In this document: piece by piece, positions 56,251 through 64,000 of the stretch
How the letters are laid out: each line of letters starts with the position of its first letter
Numbering within the stretch: the first letter of the stretch is position 1
Assembly (NCBI RefSeq): GCF_011301715.1
Contig: NZ_CP049870.1
Location: forward strand, 434,001-498,000
Direction: 5' to 3'
DNA from: Sphingomonas sp. HDW15A
GTDB taxonomy: Bacteria > Pseudomonadota > Alphaproteobacteria > Sphingomonadales > Sphingomonadaceae
Length of the DNA stretch: 64,000 nucleotides
Program-made: the position numbers and the translations under genes
Notes under the pieces: generated by a model
What the model saw: only the letters and a program-made list of their open reading frames with translations
What the model was told of the DNA's origin: nothing
The model's database searches: none

Positions 56251-57014
56251 CGGCGCACCTCCAGTCCTTCCATTTCAAGGGCCGTCTTGAGAGCAGGAAT
56301 GGCGATCCGGCCATCGTGGAAGACGGATGCGGCGAGCGCACCGCTGGCGCCGGCGCGGAACGCATCGACGAAGTGCTCGGGCTTTCCGGCGCCGCCGGAG
56401 ATGACAATTGGCACGTCGACCGCGGCCGCCAGCGCCCGAAGCTGGTCGAGGTCGTAACCCTCGCGCACCCCGTCGCGGTCCATGCAGTTAAGCACTATTT
56501 CTCCTGCGCCCAGCGCGACTGCCTCTCTGGCCCAGTCGAGCGTTTCGCGGCCGCTGTCGCGTGTCGCCTCCGGCCGGCCAGTGAATTGCTTGACGCGAAG
56601 GCGGCCGTCCGTGCCGCGAAAGCTGTCGATACCCAGAACCACACATTGGCGGCCGAATGCGCCGGCGAGTTCGGCGATGAGCCTCGGACGACGCAGGGCA
56701 GGAGAGTTGATGCTGACCTTGTCGGCGCCGGCACCAAGCACTTCGCGGGCATCGTCGACGCTGGAGATTCCGCCTGCAACGCTGAAGGGAATGTCGAGAA
56801 CCGTGGCGATCCGCCCGACCCAACGCACGTCGAGTCGGCGGCCGTCGGCGCTCGCAGTGATGTCGTAAAACACCAATTCATCGGCGCCGGAATCGCGGTA
56901 GCGAGCGGCAAACTCGACCACGTCGCCGACATCGCGGTGGTCGCGAAAGCGGACTCCCTTCACGACCCGGCCGTCGGCAACATCGAGGCAGGGGATGATC
57001 CTAACAGTCGGCAT
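56247..57014 (-). CDS. hisF: imidazole glycerol phosphate synthase cyclase subunit
   Basis: HisF with HisH makes IGP and AICAR. The 255-residue (beta/alpha)8 barrel has the catalytic Asp in [15 protein letters not shown] (D11 type) and the second in [10 protein letters not shown] (D130 type), plus GGISSVDDA and [10 protein letters not shown] phosphate loops. It overlaps hisA by 14 bases. Confidence 0.95.
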   Translation of the reverse strand: MPTVRIIPCLDVADGRVVKGVRFRDHRDVGDVVEFAARYRDSGADELVFYDITASADGRRLDVRWVGRIATVLDIPFSVAGGISSVDDAREVLGAGADKVSINSPALRRPRLIAELAGAFGRQCVVLGIDSFRGTDGRLRVKQFTGRPEATRDSGRETLDWAREAVALGAGEIVLNCMDRDGVREGYDLDQLRALAAAVDVPIVISGGAGKPEHFVDAFRAGASGALAASVFHDGRIAIPALKTALEMEGLEVRR

Positions 57015-57728
57015 GGATCACGCCTTCTGCCACGGTAAAGCGACCTTCCCAGATGGCCTTGCCGACGATTGCGCGGGCAGCGCCGCAAGCGCGCAGAGCG
57101 TCAAGATCGGCAAGACCGGCGACTCCGCCCGAAGCCTGCAGTTCGATCGCGGGATATCGCGAGGCTATGACCTGCATCAGCGCGAGGTTCGGGCCGGTCA
57201 TCATTCCGTCGCGGGCAATGTCGGTGACGAGCAGGTGGCGGACCGCCGGGAAGCGGGCGAGGACGGAATCGAGCGTCTTGCCACTGTCAGTGGCCCAGCC
57301 GTGCGCCGCGACGCGCGGCGTTCCGTCGTCGAGCCGGACATCGAGCGCCAGCACCAGCCGGTCGGCGCCGAAGCGGTCGAGGAGCGCATCGAAGGTGTCG
57401 GGATCGTCGAGCGCGAGGCTGCCGAGAACGACCCGGGCGACTCCGGAATCGAGCATCAGCGCGACCTGGGCCGCATTGCGGAACCCCCAGCGACTTGGAC
57501 GGCCAGTGGAGCGCTTGCAGCGAGCGTTCGGAACAGGTCGTGCTGGCGTGGCTCTCGGGCCCGGGCGCCGTCAAGATCGACCACATGCGCCTCGCTTGCG
57601 CCGCCTTCCGCGAAACGGATGAGCGCGGCCATGGGATCGGAGTCGTAAGTCGTCGCGCGGGCGAAATCGCCCTGCGCGAGGCGCACGCAGCGGCCGCCGG
57701 CGAGATCGATTGCGGGGAGGAGAATCAT
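57001..57728 (-). CDS. hisA: ProFAR isomerase, frameshift in a G run
   Basis: HisA isomerises ProFAR. The N-terminal part ([20 protein letters not shown], catalytic Asp near 8) is in one frame. The frame breaks at the CCCCC run 57484-57488, where one more base joins [20 protein letters not shown]. The rest ([36 protein letters not shown]) is intact. Repaired length is about 242 residues. It overlaps hisF by 14 bases and the end of hisH by four. Confidence 0.9.
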
Positions 57729-58315
57729 GCCGCGAGGAACGCCTTGAGGAAGTTCGCACCCGCTTGCGACGAACGTTCGGGGTGGAATTGTGCGCCCCAG
57801 CGCGAACCGTCGCGAAGTGCGGCCGGAAAGCTGCGCTGCCCATGGCGCGCGCGCGCGGCGGTTGCCGGACCGTCGGCACAAACGAAGCCGTGCGCGAAAT
57901 AGAGCTGGTCGCCGTTGGCAAGGCCGAGACCGGGCGCGACATCGCGCAGCGCGCACCAACCCATGTTGGGAACGGGCACACCGGGCGCGGAGGCGAGCGC
58001 GGAGACCGTGCCGGGCAGAAGGCCGAGAAGCGCAGTGCCGCCATCTTCCTCGCTGCGCTCGAAGAGCAATTGCATGCCGAGGCAGATGCCGAGCGTCGGC
58101 CTCGTCCGCTCGGCAACGACCCAGTCGAGGCCGGTCTCGCGAAGGCGGGACATGGCGCTTGCGGCCGCACCCACTCCGGGCAGGACGAGGCGATCGGCCT
58201 CCTCCGCCTCGCGCGTAGAATGGGTCAGCACGGGAGTGGCACCGAGCCGCTCGAACGCGCGTGCGACAGAGCGCGTGTTGCCGTAGCCGAGGTCGAGGAT
58301 GGCGAGGGCGGTCAC
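57725..58315 (-). CDS. hisH: imidazole glycerol phosphate synthase glutaminase subunit
   Basis: HisH supplies ammonia from glutamine to HisF. The 196-residue protein has the triad motifs LGICLGMQLLFE (nucleophile Cys) and the terminal QFHPERSSQAG with His and Glu. The opening LAILDLGYGNTRSVARAFE is conserved. It overlaps hisCB by four bases and hisA by four. Confidence 0.95.
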   Translation of the reverse strand: MTALAILDLGYGNTRSVARAFERLGATPVLTHSTREAEEADRLVLPGVGAAASAMSRLRETGLDWVVAERTRPTLGICLGMQLLFERSEEDGGTALLGLLPGTVSALASAPGVPVPNMGWCALRDVAPGLGLANGDQLYFAHGFVCADGPATAARARHGQRSFPAALRDGSRWGAQFHPERSSQAGANFLKAFLAA

Positions 58316-59934
58316 AGCACGCCCTTGGTCGAGGGCAGGCCGTTGCCGGCGGCGGCGACGGCCTGGCGGAGCGCGCGGCCGAAGGCCTTGAATGCGGCCT
58401 CGACCTTGTGATGATCGTTGTCGCCGGCAACGCGGACGTGAATCGCCGCGCCCATGGAATCCGCTAGGCTGCGGAAAACGTGTGGCACCATCTGCGTGGG
58501 AAGATCGCCGACGCGCTCGGACAGGAACGCGCCCTCGAAGCGCGCGAACGGGCGGCCGGAAAGATCAATCAGCACCTGGCCTTCGGCCTCGTCCATCGGC
58601 AATGCGAACCCAAAGCGGCCGATGCCGCGCTTATCGCCGAGCGCCTGGCGGATGCCGGTGCCGAGCGCGATTGCGACATCCTCGACGCTGTGGTGGGCAT
58701 CGACATGCGTGTCGCCCTCGCACTGCAGGTTGAGCGCGAAGCCGCCGTGCGCGGCGACCTGGTCGATCATGTGATCGTAGAAGGCGATTCCGGTGGAGAT
58801 CGTGCGCGGCCCGTCTCGGTCGAGGTCGAGGCTGAGGGCGAGGCGAGTTTCGCGCGTGTCGCGGACCAGGTCGGAGCGGCGTGCGGGCGCCGCATCGGCG
58901 ACTCCGAAGACGGCGAGTAGCGCGGCATTCTCCCGTGCCGTTCCGACAGTGACCCGGACTCCGCCTGGCGCGGCATTGGGGCGAAAGCGCACCCGCACTC
59001 CGGCGGCCGCAAGCCGGCGGGCGAGGGCGGCGGGATCTTCGACTTGGAGGAACAGGAAATTGCCCCCAGCGCGGACGGTTGCGATTTCGCAAACATCGTC
59101 CAGAACTCCGGCGAGCCGTTGCCGCTCTGACAGGATTTCGCCGATCCGCTGCTTGTGGATCGGCATTCGCTCCGGTCCGAGCGCCGCAAGCGCGGCTGCG
59201 ATGCTTGGCGCGGGCAGCGGATAGGGTGGCGACACGCGCGAGAGTAGACCGATAAGCTCCGGCGAACCGATAGCGCAGCCGATGCGCGCTCCGGCGATGC
59301 CAAAAGCCTTGGAAAGGGTGCGCAGGATAACGAGATTGCCGCCGGCCTCGCAGGCAAGGCCTTGGCCGTCTTCGAACTCCATATAGGCTTCGTCTGCGAC
59401 GACGATCGTGTCGGGAAGCTCGCGCGCAATGCGGCGGACGTCGTCAGCATCGACGCAGGTTCCGGTCGGGTTGTTGGGGGTGCAAAGAAACACGAGCTTG
59501 GGCTTCGCCGGGGTCATCTGTGCAAGGACGGCTTCGGCGTCGAAGCGGAAGTCTTCGCCCAACCGGGCGCTGACCACGCCTGCCCCCTGAACGCGGGCGA
59601 ACTGGGCGTAGGCCGAGAAGGTCGGCTCAACTATCCCTATCGAATCCTCGCCGGCTTCGCAGAAGGTGCGAATCAACAGGTCGATCGCATCGTCGCTGCC
59701 GCGCGTGACCCACAGGCGGTCGGGAGCGACACCGTACAGGTCGCTCATTCGGTTGCGAAGCGCGGCGGGCTGCGGTTCCGGATAACGGTTGATCTCCGGC
59801 TGCCCGTCGACCAACGCGGCATAGGGGCTTTCGTTAGCGTCGAGCCGGATCGTCCCCGCAAGCGGTGCGCCGGCGATGTCGACAGGTGGCAAGTCGCGGA
59901 CCGCGGCCCGGGCGAGGCGGAGTGCGATGCTCAC
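58312..59934 (-). CDS. HisC-HisB fusion: histidinol-phosphate aminotransferase plus imidazoleglycerol-phosphate dehydratase
   Basis: The 540-residue protein carries two full enzymes. Residues 1 to about 345 are a PLP aminotransferase of the HisC type: RLDANESPY, PNNPTGT, ADEAYMEFE and the PLP-lysine in TLSKAFGIAG (K209). A short linker around 345-355 follows. The HisB domain then runs to the end: HDMI-type STGIAFYDHMIDQ, DAHHSVEDV (412-420), FEGAFLSERVG, and the second metal motif GDNDHHKVEAAFKA (504-517). Neither domain seems truncated. It overlaps hisD and hisH by four bases each. Separate genes are usual; a fusion of this order is not one I can name from memory as standard. Confidence 0.9.
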   Translation of the reverse strand: MSIALRLARAAVRDLPPVDIAGAPLAGTIRLDANESPYAALVDGQPEINRYPEPQPAALRNRMSDLYGVAPDRLWVTRGSDDAIDLLIRTFCEAGEDSIGIVEPTFSAYAQFARVQGAGVVSARLGEDFRFDAEAVLAQMTPAKPKLVFLCTPNNPTGTCVDADDVRRIARELPDTIVVADEAYMEFEDGQGLACEAGGNLVILRTLSKAFGIAGARIGCAIGSPELIGLLSRVSPPYPLPAPSIAAALAALGPERMPIHKQRIGEILSERQRLAGVLDDVCEIATVRAGGNFLFLQVEDPAALARRLAAAGVRVRFRPNAAPGGVRVTVGTARENAALLAVFGVADAAPARRSDLVRDTRETRLALSLDLDRDGPRTISTGIAFYDHMIDQVAAHGGFALNLQCEGDTHVDAHHSVEDVAIALGTGIRQALGDKRGIGRFGFALPMDEAEGQVLIDLSGRPFARFEGAFLSERVGDLPTQMVPHVFRSLADSMGAAIHVRVAGDNDHHKVEAAFKAFGRALRQAVAAAGNGLPSTKGVL

Positions 59935-61195
59935 GCCGTCGCCCTCGCTTCGGCGGCGCGAGCGTGCGCCTCGAGGCCCTCGAGTCTTGCGAGTGCTGCG
60001 GCCGGGCCAGCTAGCTCGGCGGCAGTGCGCTGCGTGATGCGCTGGACGGTCATTGCCTTCATGAACGTCATGGTCGCCACTCCGCCGGTGAAGCGGGCGG
60101 CGCCGTCGGTCGGCAAGACGTGGCTCGACCCGGCGAGATAATCACCGAAGCTCTCGGCGGCGCAGCGGCCAACGAACACAGCGCCGGCATTGCGTACGTC
60201 GCCCACCCGTGCCGCCGCTTCCTCACAGGCGAGCGAAAGATGTTCAGGGGCATAAGAATTGGCGATGGCAATCGCCTCGTCGAGGTCGCCGCAGCGGATC
60301 GCCCGCATGGGCGCGAAGTCGCCATTGAGCGCTTGCGCTTGCTTCTCGACCGCGCCCGCGACCGCCTCGATCAGTGCGGGGTCGGGAGTCACCAGTATCA
60401 CCTGCGCCTCGCGATCGTGCTCGGCCTGGCTAAGCAAGTCGGACGCGATAGTCGCTGCATCGCCGGCCGCACCCGAAACGATCAACAACTCGCTCGGGCC
60501 GGCCGGAAGGTCGATACCCGGGCCGCCGCTGTCGGAAGCGACCATCGCCTTGGCTGCCGAGACCCAGGCATTGCCCGGTCCGCAAATCCGGTTGACCGCA
60601 GGGATTTCGCCTGCGCCAAATGCCATCGCGGCGATCGCCTGAGCTCCGCCAAGCGACCAGATGGAGTCGATCCCGCAAATGTCGGCGACAAGGGCGATGG
60701 CCGGATCGAGCCCACCGTCCGGGCGCGGCGGGGTCGTGACCACCAGCTTTTCGACCCCGGCGACCCGTGCCGGTATTGCCAGCATCATCAGCGTCGAGAA
60801 CAACGGCGCCCGCCCGCCCGGGACATAGAGCCCGGCGCGGTCGAGCGGCCGCCAGACTTTCGACACGCTCAATCCCGGAGTGGTAAGCACTTCCACCGCA
60901 TCGGGCCGTGTGCGGCGATGGAACGTTTCAATGTGCCTTGCTGCGAGCCGCATCGCGTCCTGTGCCTCGGACGGCAAAATGGTGCGTGCCTGCGAAGCGA
61001 ACGGGGCGACGTCGAGCATGACCGGCGGCGCTCCGTCGATCTCGGTGGCAATGCGGACCAGGGCATCCCAGCCGCCATCGCGAACGTCGTCGAGCGTTCG
61101 TCGGACGCCGGCGAGGATGGCCGCGTCGGCGCGCCCCCCGGCCTGGCAAGCGCGGCCTTGCGGATCGCCATGTCGCTCCAGTCGAACCGGATCAC
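59931..61195 (-). CDS. hisD: histidinol dehydrogenase, frameshift in a G run
   Basis: HisD oxidises histidinol to histidine in two NAD steps. The first residues (GTG 61195: MIRFDWSDMAIRKAALARPGG) overlap the hisG stop by four bases (GTGA). The frame breaks at the CCCCCC run 61134-61139; adding one base gives GGRADAAILAGVRRTLDDV and joins MLDVAPFASQARTI and the rest. Conserved pieces follow: YVPGGRAPLFSTLMM, GAGEIPAVNRICGPGN, GPSELLIV, SQAEHD and the zinc site GCAAE...SHVLPT. The repaired length is about 421 residues. Confidence 0.9.
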
Positions 61196-62085
61196 AGCAT
61201 CATCTTTTCGATTGGCATGACGAGGATCGCCGATGCGCCGGCGCCTTTGAGGCGCTCGAGAGTCTCCCAGAACACGGATTCCTGGCACACGGCCTGGACC
61301 GCGACATGGCCCGGCCGACCGACCAGGGGCACGACGGTCGGCGCCTCGGCCCCGGGAAGGATTGCGCTGATGGCGCCCAATGCATCTTCCGGCGCATTGA
61401 GGACGATATATTTGCTTTCCTGAGTGGCGATGACGCCGTCGATACGCTGCATGAGGGCGTCGGCCTTTTCGAGATGCGCGGCGTCGAGTGGCTTCAGCGA
61501 GCGTACCAGGACGGCCTCGCTCTCGAACACGTCGGCGACTGCAGCCAGGCCGTTGGCATCCAAAGTCGCGCCTGTGGACACGAGGTCGCAGATGAAGCGC
61601 GCGATGCCGAGGCGAGGCGCAAGCTCGACGGCGCCGCGCATGGTGACGATTTCGGCGCGGATGCCGTTGGATTCGAGGAAGCGGCGCAGGAGATTGGGAT
61701 AGCTGGTGGCGATTCGCTGACCCTCCAGCATCTTGAGCTGGAAGAAGGTCAGGACGTCGGGCGCCGCGATCTTGAGGCTGCAACGGCCGAAGCCGAGGCG
61801 GGCCACTTCCTTGATGCGCCGCTCCGGCTGGCCGAGCGCATATTCCTCAAGCACGTTCTGGCCAACAATCCCGAGCTCGCAAACGCCGTCGGCGACGAAC
61901 GTCGGGATGTCGTCGTCGCGGACCAGCATGAGGTCGAGCGGGAAATTGTCGGCGCGGGCCGAGAGGGACGACTTGCCGCCGCGCGACAGGCGAATGCCCG
62001 CGCCGCGTAGCAGCGCGAGCGAATCTTCGCTCAATCGCCCGGACTTCTGGATCGCGAGGTGGAGGCGATTGCGGTCGGGGCTCAT
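61192..62085 (-). CDS. hisG: ATP phosphoribosyltransferase, long form
   Basis: HisG condenses ATP with PRPP, the committed step. At 297 residues it is the long form with a C-terminal ACT-like domain, which gives histidine feedback and acts without HisZ. Motifs: LHLAIQKSGRLSEDSLAL, GVCELGIVGQNVLEE and LDANGLAAVADVFESEAVLV. It overlaps yerC and hisD by four bases each. Confidence 0.94.
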   Translation of the reverse strand: MSPDRNRLHLAIQKSGRLSEDSLALLRGAGIRLSRGGKSSLSARADNFPLDLMLVRDDDIPTFVADGVCELGIVGQNVLEEYALGQPERRIKEVARLGFGRCSLKIAAPDVLTFFQLKMLEGQRIATSYPNLLRRFLESNGIRAEIVTMRGAVELAPRLGIARFICDLVSTGATLDANGLAAVADVFESEAVLVRSLKPLDAAHLEKADALMQRIDGVIATQESKYIVLNAPEDALGAISAILPGAEAPTVVPLVGRPGHVAVQAVCQESVFWETLERLKGAGASAILVMPIEKMML

Positions 62086-62384
62086 GCTGCGCCCCGAAGC
62101 CGGTCGAGGACGCGGCGGTAACCGCCATTGACTTCCTGCTTGAGGAAGCGGGCGACGCGAACCACCGTTGTCGTGCTGACCCCGGTCGCGTCGTGAATCT
62201 CGCGATAGGTCATCGCCCCCTGATCGAGCAGTCGAGCGACATACCAGCGCTCAGCCAATGCGTGGATCTCGGCAGGCGTGCAGAGGTCGGCAAGGAAGGC
62301 GCGGGCTTCCTCGGCGGTGTCGATCGCGGCGATCGCGACCGCAAGATCGTCGGCGAGGGCCGTGCGTGCATCGCTGAGCGACAA
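62082..62384 (-). CDS. yerC: YerC/YecD family TrpR-related regulator
   Basis: The 100-residue protein is TrpR-like: FLADLCTPAEIHALAERWYVARLL then the helix-turn-helix SYREIHDATGVSTTTVVRVARFL and NGGYRRVLDRL. TTG 62384 has GGGAG six bases upstream and is preferred over TTG 62390. YerC family genes head his operons in several bacteria; direct repeats lie just upstream. It may repress in response to histidine or another ligand, but that is inference. Confidence 0.85.
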   Translation of the reverse strand: MSLSDARTALADDLAVAIAAIDTAEEARAFLADLCTPAEIHALAERWYVARLLDQGAMTYREIHDATGVSTTTVVRVARFLKQEVNGGYRRVLDRLRGAA

Positions 62385-62400
62385 TTTCAACTCCCGATCT

Positions 62401-62421
62401 TGTTACAGCGTAGTGTTACAG
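62401..62421 (-). promoter_or_regulatory. direct TGTTACAG repeats upstream of the his operon
   Basis: TGTTACAG occurs at 62401-62408 and 62414-62421, a 13-base period. They lie 17-37 bases upstream of the yerC start. Repeated half-sites of this kind can be an operator; autoregulation by YerC is a hypothesis. Confidence 0.45.
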
Positions 62422-62724
62422 TGAAACGGGCAGTTAGAGACGATCGGCCGGTGATTCAACCCCCGCTCGAAATTTCGCGGGCCCAGGCGAAGGTGCATTG
62501 CCGGCGTGATGCGCCACTCACATTTGTGAGATTATTTTTCGGATTAGGACTCGGGACTAGTGCTGGAGAACAAGAGCTTTCGCTTCTTGAAATGCGCCGA
62601 GCGGGCGCATCGGAGGCAATGCCGGACGTGCATCGCATTCTTGCCAACATATGGGGACGTTGCCAGAAAGTACCGGCCAAAGCTGACGGTCGCCTGGCCG
62701 GCCGGTCGTCGACTATACTGCCCT
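62422..62724. other. intergenic between his operon and small genes, with an inverted repeat
   Basis: No gene is supported; a 60-codon plus-strand frame (62560-62742) is without clear coding character. CTCACA-TT-TGTGAG (62517-62530) is a perfect inverted repeat followed by ATTATTTTT. It may be an operator or a weak terminator. Confidence 0.35.
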
Positions 62725-62922
62725 TTAGCGGGGCCGATGTGACAGGGTCTTCAAACGCCGTTGGCCACGCGCCTTTACCGCGCCTTCAAGCAGATTGTCG
62801 GCGGTTTGCTCGGCGGCTTCGGGAGTCACGCGGACATCGACAGCGTCAGGTCCCTCGAGGAAGACTTCCCCGTCCTCGGCCGTGACGTGGGTCGCCTCGT
62901 CGTATAGTTTGTCGCGCGTCAT
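62725..62922 (-). CDS. small hypothetical protein (65 aa)
   Basis: Reading from ATG 62922 gives MTRDKLYDEATHVTAEDGEV, then FLEGPDAVDVRVTPEAAEQTA and DNLLEGAVKARGQRRLKT. The protein is acidic in the middle and basic at the end. It looks like small stress-associated proteins I have seen in sphingomonads, though unnamed. The frame extends upstream but the extra part is composition-biased. Confidence 0.55.
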   Translation of the reverse strand: MTRDKLYDEATHVTAEDGEVFLEGPDAVDVRVTPEAAEQTADNLLEGAVKARGQRRLKTLSHRPR

Positions 62923-63034
62923 AAGCTCAAAGCGAAGCAGACGAAGGAAAGGTTCCGCGCAATCGCCGGGCTGAACGCCAGGGAGCGGTCTTGCGTCAGT
63001 GCAACGAGTTGGCCGCGTGGTCGTTTTCGACCTC

Positions 63035-63283
63035 ATGAGCAACCACGAATCCGAAAATGAGAGCAAACTTCCCGAAACTCCGGGGAGTTTGCCGCAAGAG
63101 CCCGTCGAGGCGCGGCCGAACGTCGGCCAGGTCAGTCCCGACAATTATCCCGAACCCGCGAACGCCGTCGATGTCGCTGGCTCTGGACGTGGGGAAGGAC
63201 CGGGCGAGTCCAGTCAGAATTATGCTCCGGGCGGGACGTCAGTGGGCGCCGCAAAGACGGACGAAGTGGCTTCTGAGGATTGA
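63035..63283 (+). CDS. hydrophilic disordered protein
   Basis: ATG 63035 gives 82 residues starting MSNHESENESKLPETPGSLP and ending AAKTDEVASED. It is rich in Glu, Pro, Gly and Ser with no hydrophobic core, a stress-protein-like composition. A start 12 codons earlier is possible. Function unknown. Confidence 0.5.
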   Translation: MSNHESENESKLPETPGSLPQEPVEARPNVGQVSPDNYPEPANAVDVAGSGRGEGPGESSQNYAPGGTSVGAAKTDEVASED

Positions 63284-63328
63284 ACCTGGCTTCCGGACCA
63301 TCGGCTTACATTTGTTAGCGACTCCCGC

Positions 63329-63357
63329 GGGAACCCGCCAAAGGTTCCCGGCTTTTC
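63329..63357 (+). terminator. hairpin with T tract after the hydrophilic gene
   Basis: GGGAACC (63329-63335) pairs with GGTTCCC (63343-63349) around a seven-base loop, followed by GGCTTTTC. It may terminate the upstream gene or attenuate the next. Confidence 0.55.
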
Positions 63358-63378
63358 TTCGGAAAAGGAGAAATAATC

Positions 63379-63546
63379 ATGCCCCGCGAACTCATCGATA
63401 CCGGCACCGACAAGCGCTACGTGCGCCGCGACAAAGAAGGCCTCTTCAAGGAAAGCGATGACGTTGGCCGCAGCCTGGCTCAGGACCAGAAGCGCGATGC
63501 CAAGACGACGTCGAAAAAGGGCGATGGCGACAAGGGCGACCGCTGA
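63379..63546 (+). CDS. small basic/charged protein (55 aa)
   Basis: ATG 63379 is preceded by a strong AAAGGAG ribosome site. The protein MPRELIDTGTDKRYVRRDKE continues GLFKESDDVGRSLAQDQKRD and ends TTSKKGDGDKGDR. Highly charged, with similarity in style to a conserved sphingomonad/rhizobial microprotein. Function unknown. The next gene starts inside its stop (TGATG). Confidence 0.6.
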   Translation: MPRELIDTGTDKRYVRRDKEGLFKESDDVGRSLAQDQKRDAKTTSKKGDGDKGDR

Positions 63547-63716
63547 TGATCCCATGGTCTCGACCCCACCGGCATCGCAATCCCTGGATGGAAGAAGAAG
63601 TGGAATACCTTTGCGCTGCGTTGCGTCCCGAAACTCCTATCTCTGAAATTGCGCGTCAGCTCGGGCGCACCTGCGAGGCCGTCTCCAGCATGGCGCGCAA
63701 CGTGACCGATAATTGA
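63546..63716 (+). CDS. SANT/Myb-like helix-turn-helix small protein
   Basis: ATG 63546 overlaps the previous stop (TGATG), so the two are coupled. The 56 residues read MIPWSRPHRHRNPWMEEEVE, YLCAALRPETPISEIARQLG and RTCEAVSSMARNVTDN. WMEEEVEYLCAALRP and EIARQLGRTCEAV form a Myb/SANT-like three-helix DNA-binding fold. It may bind DNA as a small accessory factor. Confidence 0.55.
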   Translation: MIPWSRPHRHRNPWMEEEVEYLCAALRPETPISEIARQLGRTCEAVSSMARNVTDN

Positions 63717-63755
63717 ATCAAGCCGGCGTCGGGTCGTCCGGAGAAGGAGGAGACG

Positions 63756-64000
63756 ATGGTCTTCAAGAAATACGCCTATGCGTGGCTCACGGTCGCTTTC
63801 TTTGCTGTCTCCCTTTTCCTGCACTGGTATTTCGGGTGGCGAAGCTACGTTGACGAAGCGATCGCGCACGGCCAGGCGCCGCAGCAGGCGGAATATCTCA
63901 ATGAGATGATGCGGGACACGTTCGAGAACTGGCAGTCGGAGTTCCTCCAGCTCCTGTGGCAAGTGGTTGGCCTAGCCTATTTTCTTTACGTCGGGTCGCC
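63756..64000 (+). CDS. DUF6766 family membrane protein, C-terminus cut by window edge
   Basis: ATG 63756 follows a strong GGAGAAGGAGGAG site. The partial 81-residue frame starts MVFKKYAYAWLTVAFFAVSL, with a first TM helix, and continues HWYFGWRSYVDEAIAHGQAP; ENWQSEFLQLLWQVVGLAYF is the next helix. It fits DUF6766 proteins, where the NWQSEFLQL motif is conserved. Function unknown. Confidence 0.75.
   Translation, partial: MVFKKYAYAWLTVAFFAVSLFLHWYFGWRSYVDEAIAHGQAPQQAEYLNEMMRDTFENWQSEFLQLLWQVVGLAYFLYVGS

Noticed and set aside
57456..58430. Long minus-strand frame that includes the hisA N-terminus
   Set aside because: Only its last ~90 codons, the hisA N-terminus, are real; the upstream part overlaps hisH and hisCB in another frame.
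60120..61220. Plus-strand frame of 366 codons
   Set aside because: Antisense to hisD and part of hisG; high-GC shadow.

Overview
Organism: the window looks like a chromosome segment of a sphingomonad-type alphaproteobacterium (order Sphingomonadales), high in G+C. I infer this from gene order and protein flavour: the pcm-tolC-popZ-valS string, korA/korB 2-oxoacid oxidoreductase, CvpA, a YerC/TrpR-like gene heading a histidine operon, a Flp pilin, DUF6766 and several small sphingomonad-like proteins. There is no prophage, insertion sequence or CRISPR array. The only hint of an island edge is at the far left.

Layout. 0-0.66 kb: end of a small membrane gene, AT-richer DNA and a truncated tRNA-Cys. 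0.66-8.7 kb: pcm-like methyltransferase, tolC, popZ-like gene, valS, VOC protein, lipid kinase, hemB, acetyltransferase. 8.7-10.4 kb: lipoprotein, tRNA-Arg(ACG), two terminators and small secreted or membrane genes. 10.5-15.5 kb (minus): astB, astA, an M20 peptidase, an L,D-transpeptidase and rppH. 15.5-18.3 kb: two tandem paralogous membrane-anchored genes, a tautomerase, and an HxlR regulator broken by a frameshift. 18.4-25.5 kb: korA, a 28-residue membrane microprotein, korB, a periplasmic protein, a YdjM-like hydrolase, a cyclopropane-fatty-acid synthase and an RNB ribonuclease. 25.5-34.1 kb: SDR, purF, an autoregulated-looking MerR gene with an acyl-CoA dehydrogenase, a GGDEF-EAL-PilZ protein and an MFS transporter. 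34.1-41.2 kb: radA, cvpA, cysS, Fe-S scaffold, KefC-type antiporter, aroB and aroK. 41.3-46.9 kb: a 44-residue membrane protein, a solenoid-like exported protein, xerD, accA, an M48 protease and a Flp pilin. 46.9-51.2 kb: methyltransferase, comF-like remnant, grxC, nitrilase, tRNA-Arg(CCT), folE and an FAD protein. 51.2-54.8 kb: gene-poor accessory-looking stretch with small genes, tRNA-Arg(TCG) and a cold-shock protein. 54.9-62.4 kb: all histidine biosynthesis activities, including a HisC-HisB fusion. 62.4-64 kb: small stress-type proteins.

How genes work together. The histidine locus (yerC-hisG-hisD-hisCB-hisH-hisA-hisF-hisIE, with hisN converging from the other side) supplies every step from PRPP to histidine. 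Nearly every junction is a short stop/start overlap, so the proteins are probably made by coupled translation. The korA-microprotein-korB-periplasmic protein genes are coupled the same way. AstA and AstB perform the first two steps of arginine succinyltransferase catabolism.

Data caution. Nine conserved genes (HxlR, RNB, purF, cysS, kefC, aroB, hisA, hisD, and possibly comF) are interrupted by frameshifts. In the first eight, every shift can be repaired by adding one base to a G or C homopolymer. Several of these genes are normally essential, so I read most of the shifts as sequencing or assembly indels and give full-length repaired coordinates.
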